Source of the DNA: Gigaspora rosea | Taxonomy: Eukaryota > Glomeromycota > Glomeromycetes > Diversisporales > Gigasporaceae | NCBI GenBank assembly: GCA_003550325.1 | Contig: QKWP01000005.1 | Location: 596,850 to 660,849 of the forward strand | Direction of reading: 5' to 3' | DNA length: 64,000 nt | Shown here: positions 10,225-21,779 of the stretch, piece after piece | How the letters are laid out: every line of letters starts with the position of its first letter | Numbering within the stretch: position 1 is the first letter of the stretch | Position numbers and translations under genes: made by a program | The notes under the pieces: model-generated | What the model was told of the DNA's origin: nothing | The model's input: only the letters and a program-made list of their open reading frames with translations | Database searches by the model: none

Positions 10225-12446
10225 TTTTATGTCAATATAAGAGCAATATTATATATAAAATTGTCTAAAAAACAATTTTATTTAAAAGACAAAGATAGGT
10301 TATCTTAGTATAAAAAAGTTATACTATAGATAAAATTTTTTTTAAACTTTAATTTAATGTTAGCATGTTTTTTTACTATGACAACTATTTTTTGCTTCTT
10401 AAGTAAACTTTTTCAGCAGATCAAATTACACTATAATAATGTTAGTTTTGTAATTTTTAAACTTTTTACTAATACAAAAATTCTATTAATTGATTTTTTA
10501 TAAAATTTAGTATAATGTAGCACAAAAATTCACTATTTTTATTGGTTAAAATTGGGGTGCACAAAAAGCTTAAACTCGTTTATTTTTTATTTATTTATTT
10601 ATTTATTTATTATTATTATCTATATAGAAAATGCTATCTCTTTGGAAAATCTATTGAAGAACATAGAACTATGAATATTCTGAATGCAAAAATTCTGATG
10701 ATTATCAAAACAGACAACAAAATATTATAATATAGAATGTATCTTTCAAGAAACAACAATTTTGTCTAGCATATTTTTAACATTATTAATATTTGTTCTT
10801 ACTGTATTGCAAACTTTTTTTTAACCAAAATACAAGAATTGTGTTGTGAATCAGAAAGAATTAAATAATTTACTGTACTATTATCAAATAAATAGATTTT
10901 ATATAATATAAATTATATATTATTTAATAAACTATAATTATTTATTGCTAATAATAATCTATCTATAGTAGACTAACATTTACAGACAATACTACAGCTT
11001 TGAAAAATTTATTTGTAAGAAATGATTATATAGAAAATGCCTTTTGTAAAACTATTAGAGCTTACAATAGTGTTTTTGTATTTACTTCTATTGGTATAAA
11101 ATTAGATTAAATCTATATACTAACTTTCTATAGGTAGAAATAAAGTATATATGTTTTAAATATAAGGTTGAATTTACTATTCTATAGGATATTTTCTTCT
11201 AGTCAGTAAGTACCTAAATTTCTTTAATACTGTATAATACTAAATTTGAAACAAGCAATAGACTTTCTATTATGTCTTAACTTTGTTATAATACTTTGAA
11301 ATTTATTAAAATATTATTTAATGAATTAAACCTCTTTGTAATCAATTTTTATTCAATAATAATATAAATAATCTCTATTTATTTATCAAACTGATAATAA
11401 ATTAAACCAACATGTTTATTATAAACTAATAGCATTGTAAATAGCTACTATATAGATAGAAGTAGAGTTTCTATAAACCTGAACTGAACATGAACATTTT
11501 TAAAACAATTTTTAAGTTTAGTTTAGTATTAAACTTATAGAGTTGGTTTAGATTTAGCAAAGTTCATGGTCATATTTAGGCTTAGTCTTAGCAACTATTA
11601 ATTTAATTTTAATATATTGTAGCCTAATTTTATTTCTATTTACAGTAAAAAATTGGCTAATTTGAATTTGTAGTTGTTGAAAAATTATAGCTAGAATTAA
11701 TATAAATTTATAAAATTATATTTATAATAATTAAAAGTGTTTCTTATCTGAATAGATTAACTATTTACTACAGGTCTTACTATATTTTACTACTTCACTT
11801 ACTATTCTAGTTTTATTACTATTTAGTTACTTTTTTAAGCAGTACTCAGACTATCTATAGATATTAGCATTGTTTAAAACTTTCTATTGCCTAGAACTTA
11901 TGCAAAACCTTTGTTTAATAGAATCTTTAGTAACTTTTGCTATTATATATAATGCCTTTTCTCTATAGCATCATCTAAACCTGTTTTCTAATTTTATTTT
12001 ATAAATTGAAAATATATTATATAATTGAAAATGAATTTATACTTAATAGTTAAAGAAATATTATAACTGAAGTTGATATTTGATTGAAGTTGTAACTAAA
12101 GTTATAACTTTTAATAAGTATCAATTTTAGTTACACCAATTATTTTACTATAATTATTTACTAGAGTTGCAGTTTTGCTAAAATCATTGTTTTACTTGTC
12201 AATTTTTTATTAAACTTTTTAAATCACTTTCTGAAACTGCCATTTATTGGTATAGTTATTTTTTGGTATTTTTTTTATCTACTGGTATTACTTATTTTTT
12301 GTTGATATTTTCTGAATTAACATTATACTAGTATCTTATCAAACTTTTATTAAATTTGCTAATGCATATTAATTGTTGAATGACTTATATAATTAAAGTA
12401 TTTTGAGAATATAATGTTTTACTATCAAAAATTTGTTTTAAAACTA
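10225..12446. other. A+T-rich non-coding stretch
   Basis: About 2.2 kb with no supported gene, RNA or bounded element. Confidence 0.5.
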
Positions 12447-12619
12447 CAGTTATCCTCCTCTATAATCACCTCCTATATAATCACAACCCTGTACAATCAC
12501 ATTAAATTTTGAGACAATTTATTAATATACTTATAAAAAAAGACTTCTATATAATCATACTCTTTTATAATCATTAATTTTCTTGATACAAACTGCATGA
12601 TTATAGAGGAGGAAAACTG
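12447..12619. mobile_element. TA-flanked pogo/Tc1-type MITE (173 bp)
   Basis: Left end CAGTTATCCTCCTCTATAAT, right end (read inward) CAGTTTTCCTCCTCTATAAT; 21 of 22 positions agree. TA lies outside both ends (12445-12446, 12620-12621). TATAATCA words recur inside, probably as extra binding sites. The CAGT...CCTC..TATAATCA pattern is typical of pogo-like elements. Confidence 0.85.
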
Positions 12620-13385
12620 TATTTCTAGCTTTAAAAACATCTATATTTACTATACAAAAATAATTAAAATAATTAGAAACTCTAAATAAATTAGCACAAT
12701 AATAATAAATTTTGATAGCATAAGTTTTGTTTGCTTAATGAATATTAGACTAGAGTTAAACTTGAGTTAGAGTAGTTATATTTGAGATTAGAGTCAGGCT
12801 AAAATGGTTTGTTGGAAGTTAGGGTCAGTTAGAGTTTAGGTAGCATTAGGGTTAATAGTTAGTATTTATGGTTAAATTAAAGATTAAGCCACACCAAGCT
12901 AAAAATATATTTAATATAACCCCTTTTCCTCTTTTTGAACCTTAGATAGAGGAGATAATAAACATCATTTAATATAAAAATCATATTAACAGTTCAAAAA
13001 AATTTTTTTTAGCCAATCAAAATCTCATGTTTTTTTTACCCTCTATGTTTGGAGTTGCAGGTCATTTATTAGTGTTTATGTTAATTATAGAATCAAATTA
13101 GAACAGCCTTAAAATAGGATATGTACTAGGATTAGATATTAGGATAGAGTTATTTATCACATTTACAATGTTACATATATTTTTACGTACCATAAAATAT
13201 AAATAATAATTATGTATGATAATATTATGAATTTTATCATTGCAAATTGTGTAACAAACAGTCGGTCATGTATACCAGTGATATCATACCTAGAGGCTAG
13301 AACAGGTTTAAAAATTCGATAATTTCGAGTTTTAAAGTGATAAACTCGAATTTTTAAAACTGGTTCCAACTTCTAATCATTACTA
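12620..13385. other. Non-coding stretch
   Basis: Contains a region rich in GTTAGRGT words (12750-12880) but no gene. The minus-strand frame at 13163-13369 is not supported by any recognisable feature. Confidence 0.5.
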
Positions 13386-13788
13386 CCCAAGAACACCTCC
13401 AAATATTAGCCAATCAGAATTTGAGATCACGTGTAACGTGAAATCAAAGCAATCAAAATTTAGAGTGATAAAGCTTTAACATTAGCTAGCGTTATGGTAT
13501 GATAGAGTAAGGTTAGAGCAATAGTATATACCAAAATTTAATGAGGAATTTTTTTTGTTAGAATACGAAAGGTTTTGAAAAAAGTTTTAGTTCACATTAG
13601 GGAAGTGCCATATAGGGAGGTAGACAAAATCTCAGGTCTAAATATACACATATAACCAATCAGAATAACTAAATTTCTCAGGAGAGGACTCTATAGTAAA
13701 CTGATCTCAGCTAATATCTGACACGTCCCTTACACCTGATCTCGAAATCTGATTGGTTGCGCAGAATTTTTGGAGGTGTTCTTGGGGG
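13386..13788. mobile_element. MITE with long terminal inverted repeats (403 bp)
   Basis: CCCAAGAACACCTCCAAATA at the left is matched by the right arm GGAGGTGTTCTTGGGGG; pairing extends through CCAATCAG and GAGATCA.GTGTAA for about 50 positions with small gaps. TA is present outside both ends (13384-13385, 13789-13790). Core words resemble those of families B and C (TTTTTTTTGTTAGAATACGA). Confidence 0.75.
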
Positions 13789-13790
13789 TA

Positions 13791-14790
13791 GATTGATATC
13801 ACCGCCGGTTATGGTTAACAATATTCTACAAATATTATATTATTTATTTTTAAAAATTTTAAGATCATAGCTTGACAATTAAGAAGTTAGAAGGTGTCAA
13901 TTCTATAACCAGTACAGTGTTATGGATAGGGTTAAGTTACGAAGGTTTCAACCTCAAATAAATGACAAGTTTCCGTAAATCAAATTTTTTGAAATTTTTA
14001 TACGCTATATATAAAATATTAGCTTTACAAAAGTTCGGTCGACATCATTGCATCATTCATTCAAATATATAATCAGAATAACTCCTAAATCATCGAAAAA
14101 TTTGATCTCAAGAACTAATATCATGTATTAAAATCACAAATCATATGAATCCAATTTTACTAAAACATCCAGAATTACGTAAATTACGCAAACTTACAGT
14201 AACTAATCATAGATCACACAAGTGAATTGAATATTTTCCTTGCTAAAATAAGCATAATTTAAATAATACAGTAATATGCAGAAACACAAAACTTTATCTG
14301 CGGATCTCATACGCATATGCATAGCAAGTTTTTTTTGCAAAATTTTAAATTTAATTTCGGTTTGCAGACTCCGAAAACCAATTTCAGACACTGGTTACAC
14401 TCGGCTTCCGCCTCGAAACTTTATGTATTTTAAATTCAATGACTTTCTATTTCGGGACTGATTCTATCGAAAATTATGTACACCATGTACAAGTGATCTT
14501 TACCCAAAATTATGTTAACGGACCGACTTTTGAATAATAATAAATTCCAAGCGATCATAGGCAGTGTCCATCACTACTGAAAGCTTCCAGTAGACTTTCG
14601 GTTTCGGCAAACATCGAAGTGGCTTTTTCGTGCAAAACTTAAATAGGTGTTACAATGATCGTGGCGATTGCACAAAGAAAAATAATAAACAATGCGTGAT
14701 GTAATACAGCAAACCTCTTTAAATGCACCCACTCGGAACCATGTAAAAAAAGAGTAAAGCGCTCACTTAAAAAGGGTGTACATTTATAGA
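13791..14790. other. Upstream region of the Sel1 gene
   Basis: No gene or bounded element seen. Two short overlapping frames on opposite strands near 14203-14461 are treated as chance. Confidence 0.45.
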
Positions 14791-14797
14791 GAGCAAA

Positions 14798-14811
14798 ATA
14801 TATATAAATAA
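14798..14811 (+). promoter_or_regulatory. TATA-like element upstream of the Sel1 gene
   Basis: ATATATATAAATAA about 108 bases before the ATG at 14919. In such A+T-rich DNA the match is weakly specific, so this is only a candidate core promoter. Confidence 0.3.
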
Positions 14812-14918
14812 GCTGAGATTAAGTTGTACCGTGCATTTAGAGTTGGTGTTTACATAGAGTATACATTTTTAGAGTGTCATTATAGAGGTATAACTATATC
14901 TTACACAAACTTGTATTA

Positions 14919-17900
14919 ATGTCAATTTATAATCAATCTTTAAAGAAGTCAGAAGATGACATTCGAATAGCCAAAGATTTTACTCAATTGCATTTAGAAA
15001 ATAATGAGTCACATGATTTTCGCAACGAAATTGCTAAGGAAATTTGTAATATGTATAATGTAGAAAGATTGAAAGGTATAAATTGCCTCTCAATTCTTGA
15101 CGCGTTAGAACAATTTTTAGTAAATAAGAAGCAAAATCCGGTTAATATTATCAATCTTTGCTTAAATGATCAAAGCATTCCTAAGCTTCGAATCATTATT
15201 GCAATTTGTTATCATTATGGTAAATTGGTTGAAAAGGATGAACATACAGCATTCATTTGTTATCAAAAATCGGCAAAGATGGGAGACGCTGAAGGAATGT
15301 ATAATGTTGGATATTGTTATGACGAAGGAATCGGGGTTGAAAAGGATAAACATAAGGCATTCATTAATTATCAAGCATCAGCAGAAATGGGAGACGCCAG
15401 AGGAGCATTTGCAGTTGGATATCGCTATTTTAATGGAATTGGAGTTGAAAAGAATGAACATAGTGCATTTATTTATTATCAAAAAGCCGCTGAAATGGGC
15501 AATGCAGTTGCAATAAATGAGGTTGGATATTGTTATCTTAATGGTATTTGTGTTGAAAAGGATGAACATAAGGCTTTCACTTATTATCAAAAATCGACAG
15601 GGGTAGGAGACGCTAGCGGAACATTCGCGCTTGCCGACTGTTATAAACATGGAATTGGAGTCAAAAAGAATGAATATAAGGCATTCATTTATTATAAAAA
15701 ATCAGCAGAAATGGAGGATGTTTTGGGGCATATAATGTTGGATGCTGCTATCTCCACGGAATTGGAGTTGAAAAAGATGAACGTAAGGCATTCGTTTATT
15801 ATCAACAATCAGCAGTTATGGGTAATGCTGATGGAGCGTATATCGTTGGATATTTTTATGCAAAAGGAATTGGAGCTGAAGAGGATGAACATAAGGAATT
15901 CGCTTATTATCAAAAACCAGCAGAGATTGGGAACATTAAAGGAATTGGAATTGAAGATGATGAATATAAGGCATTCATTTATTATCATAAATCTGCAGAG
16001 ATGGGGCATGTTAAAGGAATAAATAATGTTGGATATTTTTATCTTAATGGAATTGGTATTGAAAAGGACGAACATAAGGCATTTGGATGGTATAGGAAAT
16101 CCGCCAAAAGTGGCAATTCTGAAGGAGAATATCGTCTTGGATATTGTTATGAAAAAGGTATAGGTACTAATGAGAATAAAGAAAAGGCATTTAAATGGTA
16201 TTCAAAATCGGCTGAAGGTGGTAATCTTGAAGGACATTATAGTCTTGGATGTTGTTATGAAAATGGAATTGGTGTTGAAAAGGATGAACAGAAGGCATTT
16301 TCACATTATAAAAAATCTTCTGATATGAACAATCAAAGAGCATATTGTAAGATGATAAGTTCTGATGGAATGTTTTATATGGGAGTTTTTTATGAAAAGG
16401 GTATTGGAGTTAAAAAAGATGAATATGAAGCATTCTGTTATTATCAAAAATCAGAAGAGATGGAGAACGCTAGTGGAACTTACAGTGTCGGCAACTGTTA
16501 TCGAAATGGAATTGGTGTTGAAAAGGATGAACAAATGGCATTCAGTTATTATCAAAAAGCCGCTAAAATTGGAAATGCAGTTGCAATAAATGAAGTTGGA
16601 AATTGTTATCTTAATGGAATTGGAGTTAAAAAGAATGGATATAAGGCATTAATTTATTATAAAAAATCAGCAGAGATGGGAGACGCTAGTGGAACATATT
16701 ATGTCAGATATTGTTATCAAAATGGAATTGGTGCTAAAAAAGATGAACGTATGGCATCCATGCATTATCAAAAATCAGCAGAAATGGGTGACTGTAATGG
16801 AATGAATAATCTTGGTGACTGCTATTGCAATGGAATTGGAATTGAAAAAGATGAATATAAAACCTTCATTCACTATCAAAAACCAGCTGAGATGGGAAAT
16901 GCTAGTGAAACATATAATGTTGGATATTGTTGTGAAAAAGGAATTGATGTTGAAAAGGTTAATCATAAAACATTTGAATGCTATTTGAAATCAGCTAAAA
17001 ATGGCAATTCAGAAGACCAATATCATGTTGGACTCTTCTATGAGAAAGGTATCGGTGCTGGTGAGAATAAAAAAAAGGCATTTAAATGGTATTTGAGGTC
17101 TGCTAAAGGTGGAAATTCAAAAGGGAAACAGCATCTTGGACTCTGCTATGAAAAAGCTATAGGTACTGATGAGAATAAAGAAGAAGCATTTAAATGGTAT
17201 TCAAAATCCGCTGAAGACGGTAATTCTGAAGGACATTACTGTCTTGGATATTGTTATGAAAATGGAATTGGGATTGAGAAGGATGAGCATAAAGCATTCA
17301 ATTATTATGAACAATCTGCAGAGATGGGAAATACTCGTGGTACATCTGCGCTTGCTGACTGTTTTAAAAATGGAATTGGTGTTGTAAAGGATGAAAATAA
17401 AGCATTTATTTATTATCAAAAATCTGCAGAGATGGGAAATGCTCGTGGTGTATTTGCGCTTGCTGACTGTTATAAAAATGGAATTGGTGTTGTAAAGGAT
17501 GAAAATAAAGCATTCATTTATTATCAAAAATCTGCAGAGATGGGAAATGCTCATGGGGCATTTGTGCTTGCTGACTGTTATAAAAATGGAATTAGTGTTG
17601 GTAAGAATGAACATAAAGCATTCATTTATTATGAACAATCTGCAGAAATGGGAAATGCTCGTGGTGCATTTGCGCTTGCTGTCTGTTATAAAAATGGAAT
17701 TGGTGTTGTAAAGGATGAAAATAAAGCATTCATTTATTATCAAAAATCTGCAGAGATAGGAGACACCAGTGGAACACTCGCGCTTGCAGTTTGCTACATA
17801 AATGGAATTGGAGTTGAAAAAGATGAGCGTAAGGCATTCATTTATTATCAAAAATTAGCAGGGATGGAAGACGCTGAGGGAATATATAATGTTGGATATT

Positions 17901-18181
17901 GTTATGACGAGGGAATCGGAGTTGAAAAGGACGAACATAAAGCATTCATTTATTATCAAAAATCAGCAGAAATGGGAGATGCCAAAGGAGCATATGCAGT
18001 TGGACATTGCTATTTTAACGGAATTGGAGTTAAGAAAAATGCGCATAAGGCGTTCATTTATTATGAAGAATCAGCAAATATGGGATATATTAAAGGAATG
18101 TATGACCTTAGCGATTGTTACAATAAAGGAATTGGAACGTCAACAAATTCGCGAAAGGCTGAGTATTGGTCTCAAAAGTAA
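14919..18181 (+). CDS. Sel1-repeat protein, 28 units, one apparent -1 frameshift
   Basis: Reading from ATG 14919 in one frame and shifting by one base near 15728 gives a single chain of about 1087 residues. Residues 1-95 are a non-repeat N-terminus; then 28 Sel1-like units (36 residues, pattern G.YNVGYCY.NGIGVEKDEH KAFIYYQKSAEMGDA) run to a short tail ending EYWSQK. Sel1 units form paired antiparallel helices stacking into a superhelix for protein-protein contacts; no catalytic domain, signal peptide or membrane segment is seen. In the run GGGG near 15725-15728 one extra G would keep the repeat pattern perfectly, so a consensus error is likely. One unit near residue 345 is shortened. Units at 17300-17760 are nearly identical at DNA level (108-bp period), suggesting recent unequal exchange. 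Minus-strand open frames here are shadows of the repeat. Specific role unknown. Confidence 0.9.
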
Positions 18182-18333
18182 ATATTATTTTTATTTATAT
18201 TCTCAAAATTATTTAAATATTGAAATATGCTAATAATAAATGAATTAGGGCTGAATTTTCATCATCAGGTAAAATAATTATAGCAAAATTTGTGTTTAAT
18301 AGTATAAAAAGCTTAAATATCTGAAATTTTTAG

Positions 18334-19397
18334 GTGCATACAAAAGACTGTCAATTTTTGGTGCGAATGAAGAGTTTACAAGAAAATTGAGTGAAATTGA
18401 TTGTCCATGTATTCCTTATGGCGAATTTGAAATTATTAAAAAAATAGGACAAGGTGGATTTGCAACAGTATATCATGCTAGGTGGAGAAATCAAAGCAAT
18501 GTAATGATAGATGTTGCGCTTAAATCAAACGATAAGTTACTAGCGACTAAAGATTGTTGTACTTTATTTATAGAAGAGGTAATTTTATTTATACTTTGAT
18601 GTTCAATAATAAGTGCTTTACTAATTTATACACTATCGAATTTTATTAATAAAGTTGAAGGCATATCTTGATATAAACCCCGCATGTTTAATATGCTATG
18701 GCATATCGAAAGATGATAATTCCAAAAATTATGTTCTGGTTCTAGAATATGCGGCAAAAGGGTCTCTACGAAAAAATCTAAATTTCGTGGCACAAATGAA
18801 GTGGAAAGATAAAATTTCTATATTAACTCACATTGCTTCAGATCTTGAAATTATTCATTCCAATAACCGTATCCATCGAGATTTACATAGTGGTAATATA
18901 TTACAAAATAGCTTGCGTGACGCATATATTGCAGATTTTGGACTCTCAATATCAGCAAATGTGGCAAAATATAGTAATCTCTTTGGATCATTGCCATACA
19001 TGGCGCCAGAAGTAGTAAAGAATGAACGATATACTACAGCATCTGATATTTATTCTTCGGAATAATTATGTGGGAAATATCAGCTGGAATACCTTATAAT
19101 CCGAACAGCATTAATCTTTTCCGTACCGGTAATGGCCTCCGTCCAGTATTTTCAGAAGAAATACCACGAATATTTATTGAATTCGCAAATGACTGTATGA
19201 AAGAAGATGAACGTAAACGACCTTCAGCAAGTAATATTAAAGGGGTTTTAGACTCTTGGACAAAAATTGATTACTATGTAAATGTTTTTGAAGAGGCTGA
19301 TAATTTTAAAGCCGAGCATTCAACAAACTCCTGCGAAAATTCTATAATCAAAGATTCATCTATTAACTCAGATAATTTATTTATTGTTAATATCTGA
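18334..19397 (+). pseudogene. Protein kinase gene, no ATG, one intron, one frameshift
   Basis: Exon 1 (to 18578) reads in frame from a possible 3' splice site at 18333 and gives GQGGFATVY (glycine loop) and VALKS (ATP lysine). Intron 18579-18654 (GTAATT...AAAG) has a CTAAT branch-like site. Exon 2 from 18655 gives the HRDLHSGNIL catalytic loop, DFGLS, and MAPEVV. The frame then breaks at about 19058 (TATTCTTCGGAATA): one extra T restores SDIYSFGIIMWE and the C-lobe to the stop at 19397. All catalytic residues are present. No in-frame ATG precedes the glycine loop; a TAG lies at 18300-18302. It could be a pseudogene, a gene with an unfound upstream exon, or a real gene hit by a consensus error. 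It follows the Sel1 gene by ~150 bases; kinase and Sel1 modules often occur in one protein in these fungi. Confidence 0.75.
18579..18654 (+). other. Kinase intron (76 bp)
   Basis: GT at 18579 and AG at 18654 fall between codons for ...FIEE and LKAYLD. The decayed paralogue on the minus strand (46295-46370) has an intron of exactly the same length at the same codon boundary, which supports the splice prediction. Confidence 0.85.
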
Positions 19398-19403
19398 TTT
19401 AAA

Positions 19404-19510
19404 TAAATTGATCTTTTTGTAAAATAGTGCACTTCGTGCATCCTTTTTTTTTTTAAACCCTTTCTATAAATTGATCTTTTTTGTAAAATAGTGCACTTCG
19501 TGCCTTTTTT

Positions 19511-19543
<33 letters not shown>

Positions 19544-19552
19544 CCTTTCTAT
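19404..19552 (+). repeat. Tandem duplication with expanded T tract
   Basis: Two copies (19404-19466 and 19467-19552) of a unit with TAAATTGATCTTTT, TAGTGCACTTCGTGC, a T run and AAACCCTTTCTAT. The T run is about 11 bases in the first copy and nearly 30 in the second. It lies just after the kinase stop and could sit in its 3' untranslated region; GCACTTCGTGC can form a small hairpin. Confidence 0.75.
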
Positions 19553-19700
19553 GGAGGGACGCCGGAAGGCGTAATTGCATCCATTTTTAAATAATGGAGC
19601 ATTTACCAGTGCAATCACACGAAATGTAAGGAATGTTCGCTGTGATTTTCGTGAAATCTTTTTAGTAAAAATTGCACTGGCGGTTTCGCCGTCTAATTTC
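19553..19700. repeat. G+C hairpin cluster and inverted repeat
   Basis: ACGCCGGAAGGCGT (19559-19572) is a hairpin with a GGAA loop. CCAGTGCAAT (19606-19615) pairs with ATTGCACTGG (19671-19680), immediately followed by the hairpin GGCGGTTTCGCC. A diverged fragment of the inner part (ACCAGTACAATCACATGAAA) is at about 43873. This looks like a dispersed small repeat. Confidence 0.55.
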
Positions 19701-19951
19701 AACTAATGATTAGATATAATAGGCAATGTTGCCAATTGTAAAAATATAATGTTTTTACTTATTAATATTTGAAATTTTAAGTTTACTCCTTTTTAATGAA
19801 ATAAAACCCAACACGCAAAATTATTTTAGAATAATATAATTTGGTTTAGATTTTGACAATTTCATTTTTTTTAAAAAAAAAAATTTTCTCGGCCTCACTT
19901 CGCTCGGTATCTTCTCAAAGCCGGATTCACATTTTCTTTTTTATATTATAA

Positions 19952-20290
19952 GTTATTACAGCTGTTTTCATAAATTTTGACAGCAGAAAAAATTTCCGAT
20001 ATACGAATCGACAAGTTTCTGATGACTGCTATGTATGTAATTTATTTACAGCTGTTTCATTATTTTTAGGACATCTGAAAAATTTTTTGACGGCCGAATC
20101 GATAAGTTACCGAGTCGGTGTCAATAAATTACTGCCGTCGGCTGACAACAAAAACTTATCGATTCGGTTATCAACTATTTTTCAAATGTCCCAAAAATAA
20201 TGAAAACAGCTATAAATCGGCTCGGTAACTTATCGATTCGATCATCAAAAAAATTTTCAGTTATCTAGAATTTATGAAGATAGATGTAAC
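19952..20290. mobile_element. Foldback with doubled arms (~340 bp)
   Basis: The two halves are inverted copies of each other around about 20115-20140. Each arm carries two direct repeats, each with a TTTTCAT(A/T)A(T/A)TTT block, a GAAAAA-T-rich block and CGAATCGATAAGTTACCGAG (or a variant). Non-coding. Flanking duplications not found. Confidence 0.7.
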
Positions 20291-20701
20291 AATTTTTGTT
20301 CGACCTCTTTTCGAACCCAGTACTACATTTTACGTCATAAAGTTACTACCAATTTTTTTCCTACATATTTTGATCTCACTTTGTTTGTCTCATTTCGAAT
20401 TTCCATATTATTTTATTTATTAAATTACCATTTAGTATAATAAACGTCATATTGTATAATAAAAGTCCAGATATAATTAAATTTAAATGAATGTCAAATT
20501 CTTTCACACGATTTTTTATTATGGTCTTTGACGATCAGTGGTTATCAATTAACTTGTCCTATAAAAGAACCAACTCATACATATTTATAAATCTAAGTAA
20601 AGAACCAATAAAAAGCAAATATGAAAAATTTTTTATCAAAATTTGATGTTGCCTCTGATTTATTCAATCAAACTACGTATAGCAACGTAGCAACAACAGT
20701 T

Positions 20702-21044
20702 GCAAAGTTGATTTTTCGTTTTGCATTACCCGCCGACCCATTTTTTTAATTTAAAAAATTTTTCTTTTTTTTTCTTTTTTTTTTTTTTTTTAGATCTCAA
20801 TTGTGCCAATTGTTCGATTGTTGACATTTATTTCTTTCTGCTATTCTCATCCGGTGTCCGATAGGGTTGACAGAAAAAATATGACTGCAGACTCAATTTT
20901 TTGATTCCTTGTTGTGCAAAATGAAAAATTAACTTTGCATACCTTAGATGTGACTATAAATTTGCAGTAAATTAAAAAAAACATCCGACCGACCAACCCA
21001 AGTTTTCAGATTCCATATAATGCAAAACGAAAAATCAACTTTGC
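20702..21044. mobile_element. Element with 27-bp perfect inverted repeats (343 bp)
   Basis: The left arm begins GCAAAGTTGATTTTTCGTTT (20702-20728) and is a perfect complement of 21018-21044. A third, diverged internal match (GCAAAATGAAAAATTAACTT) is near 20917. It is absent from repeat A copy 1, confirming a later insertion. Superfamily not determined. Confidence 0.8.
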
Positions 21045-21673
21045 GTGGCCTTAACACCTACCGGTACCTACTTCTTACCAAAGGGCGGATGAAAAAATTT
21101 CTTTTCTAGAATTTGAGGAAATTTTGGCTGCATGTCTTTTGCATAAAGATTTCGCAAATAGTAAATAATCACACGTTCTGACTATGCACGATATAAAATC
21201 GATACGATCTGGTTCATTCATGCACATAATCATTACACTAAAGACAATTAAACTTAGTACCCGAAATTAGTTTCGGAAGGTTTTAATTGTTTTAATCCGA
21301 AATTATTTTGATTTTTTTAAAGAAATTGAAACTCCGGATCCCAAAATTTTATAACGTACATATTATTAATTCTGCCGATTATTTTTCTATAACGGATATG
21401 GCGTAATAGTTATTCACTTGCCCATATTCAAAAAGGAAATGTATCAACGTACTTTGTGTGTATGCACGTACGGAAATGTATGTTTTCCACCATCATATGA
21501 AAAAAAATGTAGAGAACAATAAATTTTGCATTATTAATTATGCACATTGTTATGCTTATTAATATGGAAGGTAATTAATAATTTTTTTTTAAAATATTTG
21601 TTTGTGTTAATTTTTTTGTATTACGGGGTCGGTAAGCCACATTGGTTGTGGGATATTGGTAATCGGATAAGCC

Positions 21674-21779
21674 GGTGGTTGCAAACCACCAGAATTGGGA
21701 GAATGGGTTGCAAACCAACATAGAGGGTTCGGAACCACACAAGGAGGTCGTTAACCACCAAATGAGGTTTCTAACCAAC
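21674..21779 (+). repeat. Array of five GGTT...AACC mini-hairpins
   Basis: Five short imperfect palindromes follow one another about every 20-31 bases: GGTGGTTGCAAACCACC, GGGTTGCAAACCAAC, GGGTTCGGAACCAC, GGTCGTTAACCACC and GAGGTTTCTAACCAAC. The loop changes while the GGTT/AACC arms are kept. Function unknown; a minus-strand frame across it is not credible. Confidence 0.6.

Noticed and set aside
10542..10730. 62-codon plus-strand frame
   Set aside because: Largely low-complexity Phe/Tyr/Leu from the TTTA microsatellite.
17201..17851. 216-codon minus-strand open frame inside the Sel1 gene
   Set aside because: It is the antisense shadow of the 108-bp repeat; its repeated Cys/Phe/Ile-rich pattern follows the period of the plus-strand units.
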